Shown here: in pieces, positions 34,725-41,859 of the stretch
Numbering within the stretch: position 1 is the first letter of the stretch
Layout of the letters: each line of letters starts with the position of its first letter
Assembly: GCA_902589825.1 (NCBI GenBank)
Contig: CACIUL010000027.1
Coordinates: 1 to 41,859 of the forward strand
Length of the DNA stretch: 41,859 bases
Source of the DNA: an uncultured Verrucomicrobiota bacterium
GTDB lineage: Bacteria; Verrucomicrobiota; Verrucomicrobiia; Verrucomicrobiales; DEV007
Reading direction: 5' to 3'
Notes under the pieces: generated by a model
The model's database searches: none
What the model saw: only the letters and a program-made list of their open reading frames with translations
What the model was told of the DNA's origin: nothing
Program-made: the position numbers and the translations under genes

Positions 34725-35789
34725 TCAGGAAATACCGCGCATCGCACGGTCGAAGTCGGATTCATTACCTGAAGCCGTTGCAGCTTCCTCATGGGTCAGG
34801 TGGCCTGCCTGGGCGCTTTCGACCAGGGAGTGCATGAAGAGCTTGTTGTTGGGGTTGTCCCCGCGTGCCATAAAGTCAATAATTTCCGGGATTCTTGATT
34901 CACGCAGGTAGGTGCGCACGACACCCGTATTCTCGACATGCTCGGTAACCAGATGCAAGCCTCCATTGGCACCCGGGAGAAGTTTCTGGCAACAGATTCC
35001 CACCAGGAGGTTGGATAACAGCAGAAGTTGAGAGGAACGTTCCTCGCTTGGGAAGAGGTTGGTCAGTCGCTCGACGGTTTCCGAAACGTTGGCACTGTGC
35101 AGGGTGGCCAGGACAAGGTGGCCGGTTTCGGCAGACTGCAGGGCAATCTGGGCGGTCTCTGGGTCCCTTATTTCACCAACGAGGATGACGTCCGGTGCCT
35201 GCCGCAGTGAACTGCGCAGGCCACGGGCAAAAGAATCCGTGTCAGTATGGACTTCGCGCTGGGTAAAGAGACTTTTCTTGGACTCAAAAAGATACTCGAT
35301 CGGATCCTCAATGGTGACTACGTGCTTGCTCAACTGGTTGTTCAACCACTCGAGGCATGAGGCAAGGGTGGTGGATTTTCCCGATCCCGTGGGGCCGGTG
35401 ATAAGGACGATACCTGATGCGGATTGCACCCATTTGGTCAGCAACTCGACGGGTAGGCCGAGTGACTCCAGGTTTGGAATCTCCGTGTTGATTTGCCTCA
35501 ATACGGCTCCCAGTTTTCCCAGGTGCCGGTGCAGGTTCACCCTGAAGCGGACATTGTTGTGTGCCACGTAGCTTGTGTCCCTGTCACCATCATAATCCGG
35601 ATCGGCTCCGCACCGCTTCCAGAAAGCCTCAATGTCCTCGGTTTCAACCGGGTCATCTCCTGCCGTCATTAATTCTCCTCCCACTTTCATGCGCGCGATG
35701 TTGCCTTCACTCAGGAACAGGTCGCTGGCCTTGTGGTCGTATGCTGCCTTGATTAGGGCCTCAATCATGGAACTCATTACCAGCGACAT
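34725..35789 (-). CDS. PilT/PilU-type ATPase
   Basis: This 354-residue paralogue of the next gene's product has KASDLFLSEG (20-29), Walker A GPTGSGKSTT (132-141), Asp box TIEDPIEYLFES (159-170), Walker B DVILVGEIRD (200-209) and His box AETGHLVLATLH (220-231). All catalytic elements are standard. In organisms with two copies, PilU supports PilT, but I cannot tell which role this copy has. It starts at ATG 35789; ATGs at 35777 and 35768 are alternatives. It is the first gene of the minus-strand run that continues to zwf, with a 107-bp divergent gap to the GYF_2 gene. Confidence 0.9.
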   Translation of the reverse strand: MSLVMSSMIEALIKAAYDHKASDLFLSEGNIARMKVGGELMTAGDDPVETEDIEAFWKRCGADPDYDGDRDTSYVAHNNVRFRVNLHRHLGKLGAVLRQINTEIPNLESLGLPVELLTKWVQSASGIVLITGPTGSGKSTTLASCLEWLNNQLSKHVVTIEDPIEYLFESKKSLFTQREVHTDTDSFARGLRSSLRQAPDVILVGEIRDPETAQIALQSAETGHLVLATLHSANVSETVERLTNLFPSEERSSQLLLLSNLLVGICCQKLLPGANGGLHLVTEHVENTGVVRTYLRESRIPEIIDFMARGDNPNNKLFMHSLVESAQAGHLTHEEAATASGNESDFDRAMRGIS

Positions 35790-35896
35790 TTAACATTCAC
35801 TGGGTAGTGTGACAAGCATCATTGGTGATACCCTGTTGTCTATGAAATGTCTTGAATCTTCACGCAGTGGGCCTGTATTTGGGGAAATCAGATACA

Positions 35897-36985
35897 ATGA
35901 AGATATTTCTCATCAGGGGTGGCAAGTGTACCGGGCCGTTTCAAGCCGGTGAATTGCGTCAGAAAATCAACGCTGGAGGGGTTTCTCCGGGTGAATTGGC
36001 CTGGGGGGCGGGCCTGGATGGCTGGACCCGGCTCGAGCAGGTGCTGGACAGGGCTGAGAGCATGAGGGCATCCGGGGAGGAGGATCCCGCCGATGAGCAG
36101 GGGTTAACCCCTCCACCTGTTCCTGAGGCAGCCCTGCGCGAGAAGTCGACAAAACTGCAGTCCGCCCCTGGACCGGCGCCCGGCCCGGGACAAGCAGGCA
36201 ATGCGCCTGTTAAGGCAATACCTGATGACCGGGAGAAGAAGCATGAGGCCAGGCGTGCCGGCGCGGCATCCTCCGCCCGTCCAAATGCATTAGGCTTTCT
36301 GCGCTGGGTTGGCGTGCTTGCTGTCCTGGTTTTCCTGGTTGCCGCATTCATGCCATGGGTGAGTACCACAACGACGGCAGGCAGGACGGAATTGAGCGCG
36401 GTGAATATCGTGCTGGCCTCGGAGGAGCAGGTGGCATTGCCGGGCCAGAATGCGGCTCCAAAGTATTTCGGCATTTCAAAGATGGTCCTCGTTGTTTCGC
36501 TGGTAATGTTGCTCTTAACCGGATTGATCTCTGTTACGAATATTCTCAGCCGGGATGCCGATAACTCAGGCATGGGTATCCTGATTTCCGGGGTGCTGCT
36601 TGTCGCCCTGGTTTTTATCGGGGTGATATATGGTCATTTTTTTGAGAGGGAATTCAATGCCGCGCTGGGCGTGGAGGATGGCGTCTCCTTTGACATGGAT
36701 TATGGCTTCTATTTTTCCCTGGCATCAGTGGTTTTGATTGCCGGCTGCCTGATGATACCGAAGGTGGTGGCCGGGCCGCTTTTGCCGGTGATGGTTCCTT
36801 TTTTCATGGCCACTCTTTTTGCTGCCGGGCTTGGCGGTTTCGGCATACTGGGAATGGGATCGCGCAATGCCCTGCAGAAGGCATTCAGTGACGTCAAGCA
36901 GCTCTTGCCAGATCCGGTTGTTGAGAACCAGGATACGAAAGAAGACGGGGACACCGGTAAGGTGTCCCCGCCTGTGGATGAATAG
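35897..36985 (+). CDS. GYF_2-domain multi-pass membrane protein
   Basis: This protein has 362 residues from ATG 35897, with GGGGA upstream; a TTG 45 bp earlier is less likely. Residues 1-50 are a GYF_2 (DUF4339) domain: GKCTGPFQAGELRQKINAGGV then GLDGWTRLEQV. A Pro/Ala/Gly-rich linker (about 70-130) follows, then about five membrane helices near 131-155, 195-215, 226-248, 260-282 and 288-312. GYF_2 domains are common on PVC membrane proteins and are thought to bind proline-rich or other partner peptides. No transport or enzyme motif is seen. The last codons contain a perfect hairpin (36946-36970). Confidence 0.72.
   Translation: MKIFLIRGGKCTGPFQAGELRQKINAGGVSPGELAWGAGLDGWTRLEQVLDRAESMRASGEEDPADEQGLTPPPVPEAALREKSTKLQSAPGPAPGPGQAGNAPVKAIPDDREKKHEARRAGAASSARPNALGFLRWVGVLAVLVFLVAAFMPWVSTTTTAGRTELSAVNIVLASEEQVALPGQNAAPKYFGISKMVLVVSLVMLLLTGLISVTNILSRDADNSGMGILISGVLLVALVFIGVIYGHFFEREFNAALGVEDGVSFDMDYGFYFSLASVVLIAGCLMIPKVVAGPLLPVMVPFFMATLFAAGLGGFGILGMGSRNALQKAFSDVKQLLPDPVVENQDTKEDGDTGKVSPPVDE
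36946..36970 (-). terminator. Perfect 10-bp hairpin, likely terminator for the minus-strand DUF1080-ThuA gene
   Basis: CGGGGACACC-ggtaa-GGTGTCCCCG is a perfect inverted repeat inside the last codons of the GYF_2 gene. On the minus strand it lies 44 bp after the DUF1080-ThuA stop and is followed by TCTTCTTTC, which suits a Rho-independent terminator. On the plus strand no T-run follows. Confidence 0.6.
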
Positions 36986-37013
36986 AAAGGTCCTGGACCT
37001 GGATAAAAGGCCG

Positions 37014-38585
37014 TTACTTTGGCGGGTTGTAGATCAACCGCATGCTTTCCACAAGGTCTTCCTTTGTCGGGGTTGGTGATGCAACGCCGTTTTCGGGTAT
37101 CTTGAGCCTTGCTGTCCAGGCAACGCCATTGAGGACCGTCTTGCGGAAATTGTCATCGACCCAGTTCTTGTGATAATGGAGCCCGGTAAAGCCGAAGCCA
37201 CGTCCATCATTGTAGTCTTCACCGCGCTGGTAGCACCATGCGACATGCTGTGGTTCTCCTGCCGCCACCGACTTGCGCACTGCCGGGTTGCCGGAGTGCG
37301 CCCCATCGCGCCTTTTCATCGTGGATTCAGGGGCGATCGCCGACAGGATGGGGGTCACTCCCTCCATGTTGCTGCGGAATTTCATGTGGAAATACCACTC
37401 ATCATTGGATTCAAAGGGCTTGATGCCGTTGGCTGCAGGATGATTTGGGAACACCTTGAAGTTTGCCACCCAGTGGGGGTTGACGGACCAGTGGGTCTGG
37501 AAAAATCCGCCCATCCAGTTGAGCATACCCTTGCCTGAGGGGCCGATAGGCACCTCCACTCCGTAGTGCAGGCAGGCAATCCCCACGCCCTTGCGCATCA
37601 ACTTGTCAAACTCAGCAACATGACGGTTGACCAGGTGACCGCCACCGCCCGTGCAGAAGAAAACGACCGTGTCGGCTCCCTCGAAGAACGTGTCAGGGTC
37701 ACTGGGCCAGTTGATTGAGTAGGCTGACTCGACCTGGCCGGGATAGGCTTTTTCAAGCCACTCTCCCATTAGCCTGCAACCAGCGGCATATTCATGCTGG
37801 CCACGTCCGTGTGATCCCTTGTGGGACACATAGCAGATCTTCTTGGTGTCCTTCCCCTTGTCTCCCTTGTCTCCCTTGTTTCCCTTGTGCTCTTTGAGCA
37901 TGATATCCTTGAACTGGACTTTCATCGGAGGACCGGCGTGCAACTGCAGGGCAATTAATCCCTCACCCCGCTTCTTCGGGCCATTGTCGGTGACCTCAGC
38001 CATCAGGGTCCCGTTGATGGACTGCTTGATGTGGTTGCCCTTGGCAATAATGTGATATTCGTTCCAGTCGCCCTTCTTGATGGCCTTGTTCAGCTCGGCA
38101 GGGTTACCAACAGGTTCCCCCTGGGTCTTTTTACCGTCTGCTCCGACGGTGACACGCTGTCCGCGCTTGGCGAAGACACCGCCGAACCTCTCGCCGTAAA
38201 GGGTACCGGTCCAGTTGTCGCCGGCCTCGAAATCAGACTGGTAACCGCCGATTCTCCATTCATCAGCACCATTAATCTTGAAGCTTCGAATCTGGATACC
38301 TGAATTGCCGCCACTGATCTTGAATTTCAGCTTGAGTTCGAAATCGGCAGGCTTTCCGCCTTCCCAGATAATGAATGTGTTGCCCCGTGTGGGGTTTTCG
38401 CGGGTGGTCTGTCCGGTGATGGCACCGTCCTGGACACTCCAGAACTTTGGGTCTCCATTCCAGTGCTTGAGTGATTTGCCGTCAAAGATGGGCTTAAACC
38501 CGGCATCGGCCTTGCCGGCGTGATGATCCGCGTGTGCCTGGATGGCAAACAGTGACAACAGGGTGATATAGGTGAGAGTTTTCAT
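37014..38585 (-). CDS. Secreted DUF1080-ThuA fusion protein
   Basis: This protein has 523 residues from ATG 38585, which begins a signal peptide (KTLTYITLLSLFAIQAHA); a longer frame to 38654 is unlikely. The first domain (about 30-235) is DUF1080 (3-keto-disaccharide hydrolase fold): FKPIFDGKSLKHWNGD, FWSVQDGAITGQT, then SGGNSGIQIRSF. After a collagen-like linker (KGNKGDKGDKGKD) comes a ThuA-like glutamine-amidotransferase fold (about 250-500): SHGRGQHEYAAGCRLM, DTVVFFCTGGGGHLVNRH, and NDEWYFHMKF. The two families take part in 3-keto-sugar metabolism, so the fusion may couple two steps in the periplasm. The gene is divergent from the methyltransferase-like gene. Confidence 0.87.
   Translation of the reverse strand: MKTLTYITLLSLFAIQAHADHHAGKADAGFKPIFDGKSLKHWNGDPKFWSVQDGAITGQTTRENPTRGNTFIIWEGGKPADFELKLKFKISGGNSGIQIRSFKINGADEWRIGGYQSDFEAGDNWTGTLYGERFGGVFAKRGQRVTVGADGKKTQGEPVGNPAELNKAIKKGDWNEYHIIAKGNHIKQSINGTLMAEVTDNGPKKRGEGLIALQLHAGPPMKVQFKDIMLKEHKGNKGDKGDKGKDTKKICYVSHKGSHGRGQHEYAAGCRLMGEWLEKAYPGQVESAYSINWPSDPDTFFEGADTVVFFCTGGGGHLVNRHVAEFDKLMRKGVGIACLHYGVEVPIGPSGKGMLNWMGGFFQTHWSVNPHWVANFKVFPNHPAANGIKPFESNDEWYFHMKFRSNMEGVTPILSAIAPESTMKRRDGAHSGNPAVRKSVAAGEPQHVAWCYQRGEDYNDGRGFGFTGLHYHKNWVDDNFRKTVLNGVAWTARLKIPENGVASPTPTKEDLVESMRLIYNPPK
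37852..37889. repeat. Short 9-bp tandem repeat encoding Lys-Gly-Asp/Asn units
   Basis: On the minus strand, three near-identical AAGGGAGAC-type units (one has AAC) and a partial fourth encode the KGN-KGD-KGD-KGK linker between the DUF1080 and ThuA domains. Copy number could vary by slippage without changing the frame. Confidence 0.75.
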
Positions 38586-38639
38586 GGTTTTTGCTGTAAT
38601 GGATTTATTATTAAATCCTCGTGAATGCAATGTCGAGTA

Positions 38640-38654
38640 TTGAGCGTGTCTCAA
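38640..38654. promoter_or_regulatory. Inverted repeat in the divergent DUF1080-ThuA / methyltransferase gap
   Basis: TTGAG-cgtgt-CTCAA lies in the 148-bp gap between the divergent genes. It could be an operator for one or both; 5-bp arms can also arise by chance. Confidence 0.25.
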
Positions 38655-38733
38655 CCGGGGTAAATATCTTTTTCAGTCATCCAGTCGACATTTTACTGCC
38701 AATGAACGATAGTAACGGGCTGTTTTCTGCGCC

Positions 38734-39546
38734 ATGCCGCACGACCCGGACACTGATTCCTCAATAATTATTGATCCTGCCGCCACCGGTTCAGGAACGG
38801 GGGAATCCATGTTTGATGCCCTTTTGATGCACTTTTCCGGCAATCAAAGTGCCGAGAACCTTGATCCGCGTGTGGTCAAGGCGCTCCGTGCGGAGTTTGA
38901 GCGCAGCGAATTTTTCGGGGAGGACATGCGCAGGTTGTGGGCCATGTGTGAAAAGGTCGTTGTTCAGTCCGGGCGGGTGCCGGGAGGGACAGGCGAGAGC
39001 GTCAACCTGTTGAATCTGGCCTGCGGTTATTGTGAGGAGGGTGCCGTGCTCTCGGCTTTCTGGGGGCGCGGTGGCAGGCGGGTTCGCCAGTTTGCGATGG
39101 ACTTGCGTCATGCCGAGATCGACAAGGCAAGGAGGCGCTATGCCGCGACAGAAAGAATGTTTGCTGCTGCGGGAGTCCGCCAGATCCGCCGCCGTGACGA
39201 GGGACTTGACGTTGAGTTCATTGCCGATGACGCGACCAGGTTGGTGGGATACGGGGAAATTCCCGAGAACTATGACGTGGTCTTTATCCGCCACCAGAAC
39301 CTCTGGCATGACCGGGCTGTATGGCAGCGCATTTATGAGTTTGCCCTCGCAAGGATCGCTGATAACGGAATCCTGCTCATCACTTCCTATTTTGACCGCG
39401 AGCATCTCCTGGCGCTGGAGTTGATCAAGTCACTGGGTGGGGAGGTTCTGGTTACCGAGCGAAATCCAAGTTCGCGCGAGCTGTCCTACCCGGGAAAATC
39501 CATTGACCGCCATGTGGCTGTCATTGCCCGGCGGGAGGGATCCTGA
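38734..39546 (+). CDS. SAM-dependent methyltransferase-like protein
   Basis: This 270-residue protein has a class I methyltransferase-like core. The motif I position reads NLLNLACGYCEEG (about 90-102), followed by a strand ending in acid (FAMDLRHAEIDKARRRY) and later EFIADDATRL. YDVVFIRHQNLWHD (about 183-196) lies where the motif II/III strand ends. The glycine-rich loop is CGYCEEG rather than the standard GxGxG, so activity is likely but unproven. The substrate is unknown. The start is ATG 38734. It is the first gene of a plus-strand stretch with the membrane protein at 39687 and the sulfatase, and no functional link is evident. Confidence 0.68.
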   Translation: MPHDPDTDSSIIIDPAATGSGTGESMFDALLMHFSGNQSAENLDPRVVKALRAEFERSEFFGEDMRRLWAMCEKVVVQSGRVPGGTGESVNLLNLACGYCEEGAVLSAFWGRGGRRVRQFAMDLRHAEIDKARRRYAATERMFAAAGVRQIRRRDEGLDVEFIADDATRLVGYGEIPENYDVVFIRHQNLWHDRAVWQRIYEFALARIADNGILLITSYFDREHLLALELIKSLGGEVLVTERNPSSRELSYPGKSIDRHVAVIARREGS

Positions 39547-39572
39547 AAAAAGGCAGCTCAACCTTTCCGGAT

Positions 39573-39606
39573 CATTGGTTGCATCAATGTTCTGATCATT
39601 TTTTTT
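39573..39606 (+). terminator. Possible terminator after the methyltransferase-like gene
   Basis: CATTG-gttgcat-CAATG is followed 9 bp later by a run of eight T (39599-39606), about 27 bp after the stop at 39546. The stem is short and A/T-rich, so efficiency is doubtful. Confidence 0.35.
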
Positions 39607-39686
39607 GATTGTGCCCTGGTGATAAGTCGCGGCAAATTGGAGTAATTATGAGAGGCACGGGCGCAACGCACCTGCTGACTGCATGA

Positions 39687-40337
39687 ATGATTAACTTCCT
39701 GATCCCGGTGAAAAAAAACATTACCATTGCCAAATACACGACGATCGCCGCTTTCCTGGTGCTTCTTTTCTCAACCTATTACCTGCGTTCGCAGGTCCTG
39801 ACGCTTAATACCATCAGGTTGTCTTCAAGCAATATCATGGCCGAGGAAGCCCGCAAGGGCATGGAGGCGTCGTTTCCAGCCCGGCAAAAGGAGTATGAGT
39901 TGCGCATGGCCCACTTCGAGACCGAGAAGAAGCATTACGACGACATGCTCGACCTCTACAAGACCGATTATGAGGAATACGTGAAGAGGGTGGGGGATAA
40001 GTTTACCCCTCCCAGGATGCCGAACAAGCCGACGCCACCGGTATCCCCGGAGCTTAGTGACGAGCTTACAAAGGTGGGCATTGAGTTCAGGGATCAGCAA
40101 TACCATTACTTTAACTCAACGAGTAAGCTCAACTGGATTGCCTGTATTGCGGCATTGTCCCTGGTTGGCGGGCTGCTTTACCTGCTGATGTTTGACGTTG
40201 AGGGCAAGAGGATCTTCTACATTGTCATCCTTGTATTGAGCTTCATTTTCATGATTGGTCCCTCTTTCCACTCGATCATGAGTGCCATTGCCGGGTTTTT
40301 GCAGGCTCCGCACGGGATGATGCCCCATCGCATGTAG
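39687..40337 (+). CDS. Membrane protein of unknown function
   Basis: This 216-residue protein has a first membrane helix at about 17-33 (TTIAAFLVLLFSTYYL) and a charged soluble stretch (about 50-145: EEARKGMEASF...DYEEYVKRVG, with a Pro-rich PPRMPNKPTPPVSPE). Two or three more helices follow (about 150-170, 176-210). The soluble part lies between the first helix and the rest and may be periplasmic. No family is recognised. It is 140 bp after the methyltransferase-like gene and 68 bp before the sulfatase. Confidence 0.6.
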   Translation: MINFLIPVKKNITIAKYTTIAAFLVLLFSTYYLRSQVLTLNTIRLSSSNIMAEEARKGMEASFPARQKEYELRMAHFETEKKHYDDMLDLYKTDYEEYVKRVGDKFTPPRMPNKPTPPVSPELSDELTKVGIEFRDQQYHYFNSTSKLNWIACIAALSLVGGLLYLLMFDVEGKRIFYIVILVLSFIFMIGPSFHSIMSAIAGFLQAPHGMMPHRM

Positions 40338-40405
40338 CGCAATCTAACAGGCAGGGAATTCTTCCAGGTTGTCGAAAGGCACTGCCGGGGTTTACACTGT
40401 TGCAG

Positions 40406-41859
40406 ATGAGACCCTTTTTCCTGTTGTTCATTGTCCTGCAACTGGCCGTTTCTGCAAAGCAGCAGCCCATGAATGTGCTCGTGATCCAGACCGATGAGCA
40501 CAACTTCCGCACCCTGGGATGCTACCGTGGCCTGATGCCCGAGGAGCAGGCTTTTGTCTGGGGCAAGGGGGTCAAGGTGGATACGCCGCATATTGACTGG
40601 ATTGCCAGTAACGGTGCCATCTGTGACCGGTACTATGCCACTTCACCCGTCTGCACTCCGTCACGCGCGGCGTTGATTTCCGGGCTTTATCCGCAGAATG
40701 CGGGGGCGATTTCCAACAATATTCCGCTTAAGGACAGCGTGGTCACCTTTGCCGAGGTGCTGAAACGTCGTGGCTATGCCACCGGGTATGCCGGCAAGTG
40801 GCACCTTGAGGGGGATGCCAAGCCCGGCTGGAAACCTGCCAAGAACTTCGGGTTTAGCGACAATCGCTTCATGTTCAATCGTGGCCACTGGAAGAAGCTG
40901 GAAATAGGCCCGAAAGGTCCGCGTGTTGGCGCAAGAAAGGCGGGTCAACCCACCTACAGCCTTGACGGGGCTGATGAGAAAACCTTCACCACGGACTTCC
41001 TGGCCGATCGCACCATCGACTTTATCCGAGTCAACAAGGACAAGCCTTTCTGTTACATGGTGGCTATTCCCGACCCGCACGGTCCCAATACGGTCCGTGC
41101 CCCCTATGACACCATGTTTAACCCTGCCCGTTTCCGTCAGCCTGCCAGTGCGCTTGCCAAGGGGGAGGGGTTGTCATCCTTCCAGCAGGTAATGAAGAGC
41201 CGGTTCAATGCGCGCCAGATGGCACTCTACTTCGGCATGGTGAAGTGCATTGACGATAATGTCGGCAGGATTCTCGATGAGCTGCGAACCCACGATATCC
41301 TTAAAAGGACCCTGATTGTCTTCACTTCCGATCACGGTGACATGTGTGGTGAGCTCGGGCGCCACAACAAGGGTATACCCTGCGAGGGATCAGCGCGGAT
41401 TCCTTTTATTGTGCATGCTCCCGGGTATATCAAGCCGGGCACAGTGATTCACCAGGCCCTTGGCACAGTGGACTTCAAGCCGACCCTGCTGGGATTGCTG
41501 GGAGTGGACTTCAAGGAACCCTGTGAGGGGCGCGATGCCTCAGGATTGTTGCGCAGCGGCAAGGCCCCGGCAGGCTGGAAGGACATTGCCTTCGTGCGTA
41601 TTGGTGGTGGAAAATCCGGAGGCAAGAGCTGGCTCGGAGCGTTTACCCCGAGGCACAAGCTGGTGATTTCACCCGGCGATCCTCCCGGGTTCTTTGATCT
41701 GGAAAAGGATCCCAATGAGTTGCGAAATGCCTTTTTTATCCCAGAATACCGCGAGGAAATCCGGCGACTGGCAGGCGAGCTGGAGGCTTATGGAAAGTTA
41801 CACAAGGATCCGCTCATGAAGTCAACGGCCGTAAGGGCGGACCTTCAATGGGCAGCCAG
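40406..41859 (+). CDS. Secreted FGly-dependent sulfatase, partial (C-terminus beyond window)
   Basis: This is an open frame of 484 codons that runs off the right edge. The start ATG 40406 gives a signal peptide (RPFFLLFIVLQLAVSA). The type I sulfatase signature CTPSR begins at Cys83, the residue converted to formylglycine. Metal-site elements include VIQTDEHN near the N-terminus and the GKWH motif (AGKWHLEG). Later FTSDHGDMCGELGRHNKG is the second typical sulfatase block. It would remove sulfate esters from sulfated polysaccharides in the periplasm or outside. The enzyme needs a formylglycine-generating enzyme, which is not in this window. The specific substrate cannot be read. Confidence 0.95.
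   Translation, partial: MRPFFLLFIVLQLAVSAKQQPMNVLVIQTDEHNFRTLGCYRGLMPEEQAFVWGKGVKVDTPHIDWIASNGAICDRYYATSPVCTPSRAALISGLYPQNAGAISNNIPLKDSVVTFAEVLKRRGYATGYAGKWHLEGDAKPGWKPAKNFGFSDNRFMFNRGHWKKLEIGPKGPRVGARKAGQPTYSLDGADEKTFTTDFLADRTIDFIRVNKDKPFCYMVAIPDPHGPNTVRAPYDTMFNPARFRQPASALAKGEGLSSFQQVMKSRFNARQMALYFGMVKCIDDNVGRILDELRTHDILKRTLIVFTSDHGDMCGELGRHNKGIPCEGSARIPFIVHAPGYIKPGTVIHQALGTVDFKPTLLGLLGVDFKEPCEGRDASGLLRSGKAPAGWKDIAFVRIGGGKSGGKSWLGAFTPRHKLVISPGDPPGFFDLEKDPNELRNAFFIPEYREEIRRLAGELEAYGKLHKDPLMKSTAVRADLQWAA

Noticed and set aside
37852..37889. CRISPR-like or mobile repeat
   Set aside because: The units are 9 bp, in frame, and encode a Lys-Gly-Asp linker. There are no spacers.

Overview
The window looks like chromosomal DNA of a Gram-negative bacterium of the PVC group, most probably Verrucomicrobiota. 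This is inferred from gene content, not from a marker search. The main clues are secreted PQQ-like propellers, a ThuA/DUF1080 protein, an FGly-type sulfatase, a modular cytochrome c/DUF6797-like protein, a cupredoxin/PA14 protein and double-CxxC zinc-ribbon membrane proteins. These sit beside ordinary bacterial housekeeping genes (rpmH, rnpA, yidD, yidC, rpoZ, smpB, zwf, glyA). I see no phage, transposon, CRISPR array, tRNA or rRNA.

Layout. 1-4.2 kb (minus strand): a class A penicillin-binding protein followed by two zinc-ribbon proteins, the last cut by the window edge. 4.26-6.7 kb: a MidA-type methyltransferase convergent with a secreted PQQ-like propeller. 7.0-13.3 kb (plus): a two-gene signalling operon. 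Its first gene is a 1331-residue protein with about seven PAS domains and a kinase-like end lacking the phospho-accepting histidine. Its second is an intact hybrid histidine kinase. 13.5-16.7 kb (plus): a three-gene MotA/TolQ/ExbB plus two MotB/ExbD-like operon. 16.7-17.9 kb: a secreted esterase and a small lipoprotein. 17.9-24.9 kb (minus): three secreted redox/carbohydrate proteins. 25.4-29.0 kb (plus): rpmH-rnpA-yidD-yidC, then rpoZ and smpB. 29.0-35.8 kb (minus): two PilT-like ATPases, a membrane protein, a low-molecular-weight phosphatase, an RpiB-GlyA fusion and zwf. 35.9-41.9 kb: a GYF_2 membrane protein, a DUF1080-ThuA protein, a methyltransferase-like protein, a membrane protein and a partial sulfatase.

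How the parts fit. Zwf, RpiB and GlyA join NADPH production, pentose-phosphate interconversion and one-carbon metabolism, and a phosphatase gene lies 10 bp upstream of the fusion. The three secreted redox proteins look like two versions of one machine. One is a single chain, LamG-cytochrome c-DUF6797-like-propeller-C-terminal domain. The other is split over two adjacent genes, cupredoxin-PA14-DUF6797-like and propeller-C-terminal domain.

The points most worth a second look are the predicted pseudo-kinase paired with an active hybrid kinase, the proton-channel-like complex whose two MotB/ExbD-like subunits differ in the membrane aspartate, the PBP with threonine in place of the SxxK serine, the RpiB-GlyA fusion, and the cytochrome/cupredoxin pair. 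No computation was available. Domain names rest on motifs read by eye, and boundaries are approximate.
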